Origin: a virus
Virus record (IMG/VR): IMGVR_UViG_3300027759_000251
Location: 1-34,227 of that record
Strand: one strand, 5' to 3'
DNA length: 34,227 nucleotides
The notes under the pieces were generated by a model, which had not been told where the DNA came from, made no database searches, and saw nothing but the letters and a program-made list of their open reading frames with translations. The position numbers and the translations under genes were made by a program. The stretch's first letter is position 1, and every line of letters starts with the position of its first letter. Shown here one piece after another: positions 13,838 to 19,953 of the stretch.

Positions 13838-13993
13838 ATGAACATTCAGATACTCCGTCATGTGCGTCAAATGTTTCAAGGTTACTATGTTGACGAACAG
13901 ACAAAAAGGTCTTACCAGCTCAAATGGGTGCGTTCAGTACGCAATCTAGGCGACAAATACTTGTTGGCTAAGAAAGTAGAGCGTATCCAATGA
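13838..13993 (+). CDS. Small basic early protein
   Basis: 51 residues, strongly basic (MNIQILRHVRQMFQGYYVDE, then KRSYQLKWVRSVRNLGDKYL). GGAG lies in the leader CAGGAGAAGGTTA before the ATG. The stop overlaps the next start (ATGA). It heads the recombination operon. Nucleic acid binding is plausible from charge alone; no family recognised. Confidence 0.62.
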   Translation: MNIQILRHVRQMFQGYYVDEQTKRSYQLKWVRSVRNLGDKYLLAKKVERIQ

Positions 13994-14172
13994 AAAGCTT
14001 GTTTGAACAGTACAGAGAGCAATTTGCAGATATTCCGTACTGCTGCTACTGCTTAGAGCCACAAGGTGAGAAATGGCACTGCTGCCAAGAAAACCACTTT
14101 ATCGAGTTTAAAGACTTAGATATTGAAGATCAAAAATTTATCATTGATTCAGAGTTAGAAGATAATACTTAA
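13990..14172 (+). CDS. Small Cys/His-rich protein, likely zinc-binding
   Basis: 60 residues. YCCYC (17-21) and HCCQENH (30-36) give five Cys and two His within 20 residues, enough for a small zinc site. The C-terminus is acidic (FKDLDIEDQKFIIDSELEDN). It starts in an ATGA overlap with the upstream gene and is followed by the ERF gene after 9 bases. Such proteins recur beside ERF genes in freshwater phages, in my recollection; function unknown. Confidence 0.65.
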   Translation: MKSLFEQYREQFADIPYCCYCLEPQGEKWHCCQENHFIEFKDLDIEDQKFIIDSELEDNT

Positions 14173-14181
14173 GGAAAAATC

Positions 14182-14799
14182 ATGGGTGTACATAAAAAGT
14201 TAATGGAAGCAAGGATTGCCTTGCAAGCGGCTCCACTTAAAAAGTCAGGCCACAACAAGTTTGCAGGATATCAATACTTTGAACTTGGAGACTTTCTGCC
14301 AACAATCAATCAGATCTTCTACAAGGTTGGATTGTGCGGTGTAGTGTCATTTGACAAGGATCTGGCTACTCTGTGTATCACAGATACAGATGATGGCTCT
14401 CAGATTGTTCTGACAAGCCCTATGGCAGATGCAAATCTCAAAGGCTGCCATCCTATCCAGAATCTTGGTGCAGTAGAAACATACACTAGACGCTATCTCT
14501 GGGTGTCTGCAATGGAAATTGTTGAGCATGATGCGCTTGACTCTTCTCCACCAGTAAAGGAAGAGAAGCAAACCCCAATCATTACACCAACACAAGGTGC
14601 AATGGATAGCATTCCAGAAGATGAACAGAATTATCTCAGAGAGTTAGCAATGGAATTGATTGCTATCTGCGAGAATGAAGAACCTAAGACAGCTTGGGTA
14701 AAGTTGGAAAAAGAGAACTTAGATAGCGAACAAAAAGTCGCTCTATGGACTTTGCTTCCTAGTAAAGTAAGAAGTGCATTAAAAAATGCGAAAGGTTAA
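14182..14799 (+). CDS. erf: ERF-family single-strand annealing recombinase
   Basis: 205 residues, the usual length. [20 protein letters not shown] (7-26), [14 protein letters not shown], the central [20 protein letters not shown] and [14 protein letters not shown] define the ERF family. The [10 protein letters not shown] block is the strongest signature. ERF anneals complementary single strands, supporting recombination or circularisation of phage DNA. It is followed after one base by an SSB-like gene. The C-terminal part, after about residue 120, is a linker plus a small helical domain with no known function. RusA on the other strand would act on the products. Confidence 0.92.
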   Translation: MGVHKKLMEARIALQAAPLKKSGHNKFAGYQYFELGDFLPTINQIFYKVGLCGVVSFDKDLATLCITDTDDGSQIVLTSPMADANLKGCHPIQNLGAVETYTRRYLWVSAMEIVEHDALDSSPPVKEEKQTPIITPTQGAMDSIPEDEQNYLRELAMELIAICENEEPKTAWVKLEKENLDSEQKVALWTLLPSKVRSALKNAKG

Positions 14800-14800
14800 T

Positions 14801-15040
14801 ATGGATAAGCACGATAACTCAGGTGTTCTGTTTAAAAATGACAAGAAAGAAACAGAAAAACATCCTGATTACAAAGGAAATATTACAATCAATGGTAAAG
14901 ACTTTTGGTTGTCTGCCTGGGTCAAAGAAGGCAAAGGCGGTAAGTTTATGGGTTTAGCAGTATCACCCAAAGAGCAACAAGCAAAGCCATCAGAGCGTTC
15001 TAAAGCAACGAACTTTGATGACTCGGATATGCCTTTCTGA
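14801..15040 (+). CDS. Small single-stranded-DNA-binding-like protein
   Basis: 79 residues from the ATG at 14801, chosen because AAAGG lies at the right distance and the codon follows the ERF stop by one base. The core [20 protein letters not shown] looks like the first strands of an OB-like beta barrel. The C-terminus NFDDSDMPF is close to the acidic DDDIPF tail through which bacterial SSB recruits repair and replication proteins. It would be half the length of classical SSB. Family name not certain (DUF736-like). Placement beside ERF fits. Confidence 0.72.
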   Translation: MDKHDNSGVLFKNDKKETEKHPDYKGNITINGKDFWLSAWVKEGKGGKFMGLAVSPKEQQAKPSERSKATNFDDSDMPF

Positions 15041-15052
15041 TAAACTTTTCTC

Positions 15053-15107
15053 GGGGCGAAAACTGTGCAAAGACTTTCAAGCTTTCGGACGAGCAGTTAG
15101 TAGCCCC
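15053..15107 (+). ncRNA. Structured leader element
   Basis: Three nested complementary segments: GGGGC (15053-15057) with GCCCC (15103-15107); AACTG (15061-15065) with CAGTT (15094-15098); AAAG (15069-15072) with CTTT (15082-15085). Together they fold a 55-base leader upstream of the winged-helix gene, ending about 18 bases before its ATG. No T-tract follows, so it is not a terminator. It does not match a riboswitch class I recognise. Could be a translational control element or an RNA-binding site. Confidence 0.5.
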
Positions 15108-15125
15108 ACCTAATAGGAGTCAATA

Positions 15126-15461
15126 ATGAATTTACTAACAACTGTTTATTTCAAAGATACTTTCAACCGATTGTTTGGTACTGATCCAAGCTTATTGGTA
15201 CGAAAAAAAGACCCTGCAACAAGCCATGAGGCGGCTCAAGCAGTAGATAGCACCAAGCTAGAACAAATGGTCTACGAGGCCATTAAGAGCCATCCAGATG
15301 GATGTATCTCAGATGAGATACTAAAGATGTATCCACAATTTCCTTATTCCTCAATAACTGCTAGATACAGAGCATTGTTGGATAAAGGTTTTATAGAAGT
15401 TACAGGTGTAAAAAGAGGAAGATTTGGTAGGAACCAAAGAATTATGAGGGCAATAAAATGA
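15126..15461 (+). CDS. Winged-helix DNA-binding protein
   Basis: 111 residues. RKKDPATSHEAAQAV (26-40) followed by EAIKSHPDGCISDEILKMYP, SSITARYRALLDKGFIEV and a basic wing GVKRGRFGRNQR matches the small phage helix-turn-helix proteins that begin DPxTSxxAA. AGGAG precedes the ATG, and the structured leader lies upstream. Likely a transcription regulator, or a DNA-binding partner of the recombination proteins. The stop overlaps the MazG start. Confidence 0.78.
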   Translation: MNLLTTVYFKDTFNRLFGTDPSLLVRKKDPATSHEAAQAVDSTKLEQMVYEAIKSHPDGCISDEILKMYPQFPYSSITARYRALLDKGFIEVTGVKRGRFGRNQRIMRAIK

Positions 15462-15763
15462 GTTACGCAGCAATAGAAATGAAGATAATCCAGTGGTCAG
15501 AGTCCCGTAAGATTATCCCAAATAGCAATCCAGAGTCTCAGTTACTCAAAGCAGTATCCGAAATGGGAGAACTAGCAGATGCCACCATTAAAAAAGACAA
15601 AGAAGCTGTTATTGACGCTGTTGGTGATGTCATGGTGTGCCTTATCAATTACTGCGCTTTACAAGACATTCATCTGGTAGACTGCATGGAAGTTGCATAC
15701 GATCAGATCAAGAATCGTAGGGGTACTCTTTTGCCAAATGGAGTCTTCCAGAAAGAAGTTTAG
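15458..15763 (+). CDS. MazG-like nucleotide pyrophosphohydrolase
   Basis: 101 residues, one MazG-type domain. The catalytic metal motif is SEMGELAD (34-41, with E35 and E38), then DAVGDVMV (53-60, with D53 and D57), in the usual spacing. These enzymes hydrolyse (d)NTPs to monophosphates, and phage members have been proposed to adjust the nucleotide pool or ppGpp. It is the last gene of the recombination operon; a terminator lies 50 bases downstream inside an opposite-strand gene. Single-domain size matches phage MazG-like proteins. Confidence 0.88.
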   Translation: MSYAAIEMKIIQWSESRKIIPNSNPESQLLKAVSEMGELADATIKKDKEAVIDAVGDVMVCLINYCALQDIHLVDCMEVAYDQIKNRRGTLLPNGVFQKEV

Positions 15764-15774
15764 TAGCTTATAAA

Positions 15775-15918
15775 CTACTTTGCCAACAGATAAAGCCCTA
15801 CATTGCTAAACGCATAACCCGCATAGACAATAGCCATATGCGGGTTTTCTTTGTATAACTGCTCACCAGCTATGTAGGCGTAGATAGCACCTGTCAAGAT
15901 GATTAGCCAAGCACTCAA
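15775..15918 (-). CDS. 47-residue membrane protein, holin-like size
   Basis: Product starts MSAWLIILTGAIYAYIAGEQ and continues through NPHMAIVYAGYAFSNVGLYL. It has two hydrophobic helices separated by a short charged loop (about 2-18 and 29-45). It starts with TTG in an overlap with the stop of the metallophosphoesterase gene (TTGA). The AGYAFSNVGLY signature recurs in small membrane proteins of phages, in my recollection. It could be a small accessory membrane protein; function unproved. Confidence 0.65.
   Translation of the reverse strand: MSAWLIILTGAIYAYIAGEQLYKENPHMAIVYAGYAFSNVGLYLLAK
15816..15852 (+). terminator. Rho-independent terminator of the recombination operon
   Basis: AACCCGCATA (15816-15825) and TATGCGGGTT (15837-15846) make a perfect 10-bp stem over an 11-base loop, followed by TTCTTT. 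It lies 53 bases after the MazG stop and falls wholly within the opposite-strand 47-residue gene. Confidence 0.8.
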
Positions 15919-16901
15919 AATGCACCTACATCAATGACTTCTCCCCTAAACTGAACCATATCCTCATCAAATTTATGGACCAACTCAGGCCATAACAACT
16001 GTCCATTAAAGAAGTTCAGCACTGCAAAACCAGATCTGTGGTTGCTTGGGTTTATTTCAGCATAAGTAAATTGTGGACCATCAGTCTCAGCCAAAGTCCC
16101 TGTATCTACCCCGTATCTACATCCGTTGTAGTCAGAGAATGGTGTTACTTTAAGACTATGAAGATGCCCAGTAACAACAGACACACCAGCATTAACTGTA
16201 TTGTTGTGTGTTGCATGGATTCCACCCTTATATCGGTGCTTGATAATGACTTGCTCGGTAGGCCATACTGCCCAACAGAAGTCCCAATCTGGGATATGGT
16301 CTGTCAACTTAAAGCCTTGAACTTCCTTAAATTGGGGTGCGTGTTGGGCTAATCTATTGCCAAACCGAATGTCGTGGTTGCCCCATGTAAACAGAAGCTT
16401 TACATTGTGCCTTGCTGCTTTAGCTACTTCTTCTATCTCACCCAACGCACCCTGACAAGCCTTTAGCTCTTGGATGACAGTGGTTTGGGGTTGGTCAGTT
16501 ATATCATGGCGAGATATAGACGCTCCATCAAAAGCATCCCCGTTACATATCACTACCTTGGGTTTAAACTGTTCTATAGCCCATAGAAGCCCTTTAAAGG
16601 CCGTAGTTCGTTGACCAGGTATGAAGTGAGCATCAGAGAAGACAATAACAGTGCCATCCAGTATGCCTAGTTTGACTTGTCTTAAAGGAGAGAAAGATTT
16701 GGGTCTAGTGGCAGCATAGTTAGCACCACGATGATCTTTTGCTATTAGGGTGATTTTATGGTTTTCTTCAATCCACCTTCTACGCAAATGAACTGCTCTA
16801 TTTGGAATTCCAAGGTGTTTGGCTATTTCTGTAGCAGATTGAAGTTTCTCCCATAATTGGATGAACTCCATATCCGTACAAGTCTCATTATGTGAACCCA
16901 T
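15915..16901 (-). CDS. Metallophosphoesterase with N-terminal helix-turn-helix
   Basis: 328 residues. The calcineurin-like motifs are in order: DAH (90-92), GDAFD (121-125), GNHD (174-177), H229 (GGIHATH) and GHLH (245-248), giving a complete two-metal site. Residues about 14-45 (FIQLWEKLQSATEIAKHLGI, then PNRAVHLRRR) look like a helix-turn-helix. The substrate may be phosphodiester or nucleic acid ends, which cannot be told from sequence. AGGG lies upstream of the ATG. It overlaps the HEXXH gene by 14 bases and is placed before the lysis genes in the minus late block. Confidence 0.85.
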   Translation of the reverse strand: MGSHNETCTDMEFIQLWEKLQSATEIAKHLGIPNRAVHLRRRWIEENHKITLIAKDHRGANYAATRPKSFSPLRQVKLGILDGTVIVFSDAHFIPGQRTTAFKGLLWAIEQFKPKVVICNGDAFDGASISRHDITDQPQTTVIQELKACQGALGEIEEVAKAARHNVKLLFTWGNHDIRFGNRLAQHAPQFKEVQGFKLTDHIPDWDFCWAVWPTEQVIIKHRYKGGIHATHNNTVNAGVSVVTGHLHSLKVTPFSDYNGCRYGVDTGTLAETDGPQFTYAEINPSNHRSGFAVLNFFNGQLLWPELVHKFDEDMVQFRGEVIDVGAF

Positions 16902-17262
16902 TGGAATCCCTTGAAAGTAACTTCTCTAAAAGGTTGATGACTCTATGTTCTTGCATCTCAATGTCCTCATCTGAAGATTTAGGGTCTGTTGCCACCATTA
17001 ACAAATCATGCAAAAACACATGAAGTAGCTCATGTAAAGCAGTCTGATCTAGAGACTCTTGCGTGATCTTCTCAGCACCAAAGTCTCCCAACCTATAAGT
17101 AGCCAACCTAGCAGTAGTATTAAACTCAACAGAAGCCATTGCTTCTTTAGCTGCTTTGCTACCTTTTTCTATTCTCCAATCACTAAGATTGAGCACTTGT
17201 TGCCATTTTTTGACACTTTGTGCAAACACTTGTACATCTTCTGGTGTAGGAATGTTAGGCAT
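16888..17262 (-). CDS. HEXXH-motif putative metallopeptidase
   Basis: 124 residues. ALHELLHVFLHDL (75-87) contains the zinc motif HEXXH, and E108 (EMQEHRV) could be a third ligand. The first 50 residues (FAQSVKKWQQVLNLSDWRIE, then VEFNTTARLATYRLGD) resemble the strand region before the active site in SprT-like or minigluzincin-type phage proteins. No signal peptide, so it acts in the cytoplasm. Substrate unknown. It overlaps the metallophosphoesterase gene and follows the endolysin gene by 35 bases. Confidence 0.72.
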   Translation of the reverse strand: MPNIPTPEDVQVFAQSVKKWQQVLNLSDWRIEKGSKAAKEAMASVEFNTTARLATYRLGDFGAEKITQESLDQTALHELLHVFLHDLLMVATDPKSSDEDIEMQEHRVINLLEKLLSRDSNGFT

Positions 17263-17297
17263 TTCAACACCTTATAGCAGAATTGTTACAGTTTAGT

Positions 17298-17897
17298 TTA
17301 AGAAGTCAGGACTTGTAAAGCTTCATTTATGTGTTTGATGCGGTCATCAAGCCCAATAAAGCCACCATTGATCTTCTTAGTCATGGTTTTATAGTCTCTA
17401 ACATCAGCAAATTCATTAAGCCTATGCGTGTTCCAAAACCACCCCGCTGTGAGGGCAGCATACTGTGGAGTAGCAACTAAATCAGGCTCCATAATGAAGT
17501 CAACACCTAGTGCTTGACCTGCATGGTGGTAGTTTGCAGATCCAGTAAGCTGTATACATCCTCTTCCTCGGAAACGATATCCATCCCCAGAAGCCTCATC
17601 CCTGTTGCCCATGCGATTAGAGTAAACAGTATTGGCAATCAACTTAGGATTCTTAGCGCACATCTGTGCTTTGACGGCATCAAAGCGTTTGGGCCATAAC
17701 TTCTGTAAAGCCTCTGCACGATAGTTTAGGTTTTCTTCTAAGATGCGGAAGTTTCCACACTCATGTCCACATTGACCAATAAAAGCCGCTTGGCGTGTGG
17801 GTGTAGAGATGTCAAAACGCTCAAAAGTAGCATTTAAAGCATCTACCCATTGCTCACCAATATGAAGTTGTCGGAGTTGTTCTTTATTTACTGACAT
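17298..17897 (-). CDS. Endolysin, glycoside hydrolase family 19
   Basis: 199 residues. GQCGHECGNFRILEENLNYR (41-60) contains the catalytic Glu (E46) and the following conserved ENLNY typical of GH19 chitinase-fold lysozymes. RFRGRGCIQLTGSANY (about 108-123) is the second signature. It cleaves glycan bonds in peptidoglycan at lysis. No signal peptide or SAR helix is visible, so it relies on a holin for release. It overlaps the Rz gene by 14 bases. Confidence 0.93.
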   Translation of the reverse strand: MSVNKEQLRQLHIGEQWVDALNATFERFDISTPTRQAAFIGQCGHECGNFRILEENLNYRAEALQKLWPKRFDAVKAQMCAKNPKLIANTVYSNRMGNRDEASGDGYRFRGRGCIQLTGSANYHHAGQALGVDFIMEPDLVATPQYAALTAGWFWNTHRLNEFADVRDYKTMTKKINGGFIGLDDRIKHINEALQVLTS

Positions 17898-18381
17898 TTA
17901 GTAAATCTCTCATCTGATTGTACGAATCCACACAAGCATTTAAAGCGACAGTATTTTTATCCCCTTGAGCCACTATTTCTGCGATGGCATCAATTGTTGC
18001 TCTTTCGGCATCAGAAGGTTCATTAGCCTGTCTGTCAGGTTGGCTGGTTGCTTTTGGATCTGCGCTGGCAACGGGGGAATTTGTGGGGGCTTGTACGTTA
18101 CTGGTGGGGCAGAGGCGCAACTTGCCAGCACGATTGGCAACAGCAAGAGCAGTAGTTTTTTTGTTGATGGCATCATTGGCTTCCTGTAATTTGGCAGATT
18201 GTTGATTAAGTTTCTCACCCATGTTTCGCTCTATTTCACGAGCTTTATCATTCTTTTTGGCAATAGCAATCTTCATGTCGTTATCACGCTCTAACCACCC
18301 GTAATGGTGTCCAACTCGGTATGTACCAAAGAGAGATACCAAAACACCCACAATTAACCAAGGTAAAGGTATAGGTAACAT
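17884..18381 (-). CDS. Rz-type inner-membrane spanin
   Basis: 165 residues. An N-terminal transmembrane segment (about 5-22, LPWLIVGVLVSLFGTYRVG) is followed by a charged coiled coil (KKNDKAREIERNMGEKLNQQ onward). A Pro/Ala/Ser linker comes next, then a helical C-terminus with two Cys-containing stretches. With the embedded Rz1 lipoprotein it would span the periplasm and fuse inner and outer membranes at the last step of lysis. Its start overlaps the stop of the holin-like gene (TAATG). Confidence 0.85.
   Translation of the reverse strand: MLPIPLPWLIVGVLVSLFGTYRVGHHYGWLERDNDMKIAIAKKNDKAREIERNMGEKLNQQSAKLQEANDAINKKTTALAVANRAGKLRLCPTSNVQAPTNSPVASADPKATSQPDRQANEPSDAERATIDAIAEIVAQGDKNTVALNACVDSYNQMRDLLNVSK
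17973..18176 (-). CDS. Rz1-type outer-membrane spanin lipoprotein, nested in Rz
   Basis: 67 residues from the ATG at 18176, chosen because AGGA lies 8 bases upstream and the signal peptide then has normal length. MMPSTKKLLLLLLPIVLASC (1-20) is a lipoprotein signal peptide with lipobox LASC; C20 would be lipidated. The mature part is Pro-rich (APPVTYKPPQIPPLPAQIQK), the hallmark of Rz1. The gene lies entirely inside the Rz gene in another frame, as in lambda. It would anchor in the outer membrane and bind Rz. Confidence 0.85.
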   Translation of the reverse strand: MMPSTKKLLLLLLPIVLASCASAPPVTYKPPQIPPLPAQIQKQPANLTDRLMNLLMPKEQQLMPSQK

Positions 18382-18896
18382 TATTCAACCTCTTTTCTAG
18401 CCATTGCCATATGTTCACGCTCTTCATTGTCTTCCAAGTGGTCTGGAGGAGTAGTCGGAGGTGGCCCAGGTGTCCAAGTTTCATCTAACTCTGGATTCTT
18501 CCAAACTGGCATAGCACCAAAGGGCTGACTTGGTAAACCATACGCAGATTGCGTAGGTGTATAAGATGAGCCATAAGAGCCTTGCATTGGCTGACACATA
18601 GGTTGCATCATCTGAGATTGATTTGGACTGCCAAAAGCCCTAGAAACAGCTCCAGCGGCTCTTTTAGTCATCACTCCACCAATGCCACCAACAATCAACA
18701 GAACAATGTCGTTCAGCATCTTGGTGTATGCCTGGTCAATTGGAGCCATACTCTTGATTGGCTGTGTTACAAAGGTGACAGAGTAGAGCAAAGCAATGAC
18801 GATAAAGCAAAGAATCAATGTGACCACAATGACCACAAATCCCCAAACTCTGACCTCAAATTCTTCAGTTGTTAGGTTTGGTTTCTGGTTGGACAT
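18381..18896 (-). CDS. Holin-like membrane protein
   Basis: 171 residues. One strong membrane helix (about 18-42, GFVVIVVTLILCFIVIALLY) and a second weaker one (about 62-76, DIVLLIVGGIGGVMT) are followed by a long soluble tail rich in Met/Gln/Pro (PNQSQMMQPMCQPMQG). Its position just before Rz and the endolysin suggests a holin or other lysis protein, but the tail is unusually long for a holin. It overlaps the upstream lipoprotein gene by 32 bases. Function is inferred from context. Confidence 0.62.
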   Translation of the reverse strand: MSNQKPNLTTEEFEVRVWGFVVIVVTLILCFIVIALLYSVTFVTQPIKSMAPIDQAYTKMLNDIVLLIVGGIGGVMTKRAAGAVSRAFGSPNQSQMMQPMCQPMQGSYGSSYTPTQSAYGLPSQPFGAMPVWKNPELDETWTPGPPPTTPPDHLEDNEEREHMAMARKEVE

Positions 18897-19074
18897 CGTT
18901 GACCTTTTTATCTAATATTGGAGCTACCAAATACTCAGGACATTGCTGAGTAAATAAACATTTAGGCTTTTGACACTCTGCTGCATGGAAGAAGTCAGGA
19001 TTCTGGCACTTGTATCGGTAACGATCTTCGCATCCAACTAAAAATACAAGTAATACAAGTAATACATATTTCAT
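18865..19074 (-). CDS. Small cysteine-rich lipoprotein
   Basis: 69 residues. MKYVLLVLLVFLVGC (1-15) is a type II signal peptide with lipobox LVGC and C15 as the lipidation site. The mature part has five more Cys (YKCQNPDFFHAAECQKPKCL and TQQCPEYL), probably disulfide-bonded. It starts in an ATGA overlap with the 51-residue gene. Outer-membrane or periplasmic location; it might act in superinfection exclusion or lysis. No family assigned. Confidence 0.75.
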   Translation of the reverse strand: MKYVLLVLLVFLVGCEDRYRYKCQNPDFFHAAECQKPKCLFTQQCPEYLVAPILDKKVNDVQPETKPNN

Positions 19075-19226
19075 TTACCTAAACCAATCCTTCCGAGTAG
19101 AAGATTAACAATTCTGTCAGACAGATCGTCAGGAAGAAAACGTAGAAAACCCAGAAAATACAAAGCAACGCACCCATAAATAAATATCTTGAGTGCTAAA
19201 TCAAAGGTTTTCTGGTACTCATTCAT
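19071..19226 (-). CDS. 51-residue membrane protein in the lysis region
   Basis: Product starts MNEYQKTFDLALKIFIYGCV and has one hydrophobic helix (about 12-30), then an amphipathic C-terminus (PDDLSDRIVNLLLGRIGLGK). It starts in an ATGA overlap with the upstream stop and ends in one with the lipoprotein start. Coupling on both sides makes it a credible gene. A small holin or antiholin role is possible but only by position. Confidence 0.62.
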   Translation of the reverse strand: MNEYQKTFDLALKIFIYGCVALYFLGFLRFLPDDLSDRIVNLLLGRIGLGK

Positions 19227-19720
19227 CTGCCACATCTATGAGTAGTTGCACAGAAATCCATCAATTCGTTAATACCAACAAAAACAAGGAAAGCAAGAAA
19301 GAATACTCCTCCAATTGCCAAACCAATTTCTAGTTGTTCTTGTTCTTTTTCTTTAGCTTTCTTTTCCGCATACTTTAGTGCAGCAATTTCTTTAGCATCA
19401 TCCCTATCCATCTCAGCTTGACGAGCCTTAATCTTTTGCCAAACGTCAATCTTGCCTGTCTGCATGAACAACATCTTGAGTTCTTCTTCAAAAGCTCTGG
19501 CTTGTTCTAGTGCCATCTCAATCTGGAGAGCAACCCCCATGTTTGAGCCTTTTTTATCCCTCTTAGCTTCAAGCATAGCTTTAGTAGCTACGCTCTTAGC
19601 ATCAAACATCTTGCCAATCATTGGCGCAAGAGAGCCTAGGTCATTGGCAACCTTACTTGCCTTCTTGACCATACTAATAGCTGACTGTATGCCAGCTAGA
19701 GCTGTTAGAGGATCAATCAT
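19223..19720 (-). CDS. Membrane-anchored coiled-coil protein
   Basis: 165 residues. The N-terminus MIDPLTALAGIQSAISMVKK is an amphipathic or hydrophobic helix. Then comes a long Lys/Glu/Ala coiled coil (about 55-130, including EMALEQARAFEEELKMLFMQ), and one membrane helix near the end (about 132-150, GLAIGGVFFLAFLVFVGINE). Proteins with this plan and the same MIDPxTALAG start are frequent in podovirus late regions. It may be a virion or lysis-associated protein; not proved. Confidence 0.7.
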   Translation of the reverse strand: MIDPLTALAGIQSAISMVKKASKVANDLGSLAPMIGKMFDAKSVATKAMLEAKRDKKGSNMGVALQIEMALEQARAFEEELKMLFMQTGKIDVWQKIKARQAEMDRDDAKEIAALKYAEKKAKEKEQEQLEIGLAIGGVFFLAFLVFVGINELMDFCATTHRCGR

Positions 19721-19863
19721 TTTTTGTCAACTTTTTGCCACTCAAGGCATACTACTTTTCGGTTGTAAACATCACCTGTCCATGCCCACCTGATACATCT
19801 GTATTTATCTTCACTAGATGCTACCAATATAACAAACATTGATAACATTAGTAACCATTTCAC
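19717..19863 (-). CDS. 48-residue exported protein
   Basis: Starts with GTG at 19863 in an overlap with the upstream stop (GTGA). The first 16 residues (MKWLLMLSMFVILVAS) form a signal peptide or membrane anchor. The rest, KYRCIRWAWTGDVYNRKVVC and LEWQKVDKK, has two Cys that could form a disulfide in the periplasm. Its stop overlaps the next start (ATGA). Small and unrecognised, but coupled at both ends. Confidence 0.58.
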   Translation of the reverse strand: MKWLLMLSMFVILVASSEDKYRCIRWAWTGDVYNRKVVCLEWQKVDKK

Positions 19864-19952
19864 GGCATAGCCCAAATTATTATGTAGCTACAAAAGGCCA
19901 GAAATGCAACAGAACAGACTGCGGCAATCAATGCAACAGTCCATTTTTTCAT
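19860..19952 (-). CDS. 30-residue membrane peptide
   Basis: Product starts MKKWTVALIAAVCSVAFLAF: a positively charged N-terminus and one long transmembrane helix. It begins one base after the stop of the transglycosylase gene and its stop overlaps the next GTG start. Very small, but the packing suggests translation. Role unknown. Confidence 0.5.
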   Translation of the reverse strand: MKKWTVALIAAVCSVAFLAFCSYIIIWAMP

Positions 19953-19953
19953 T

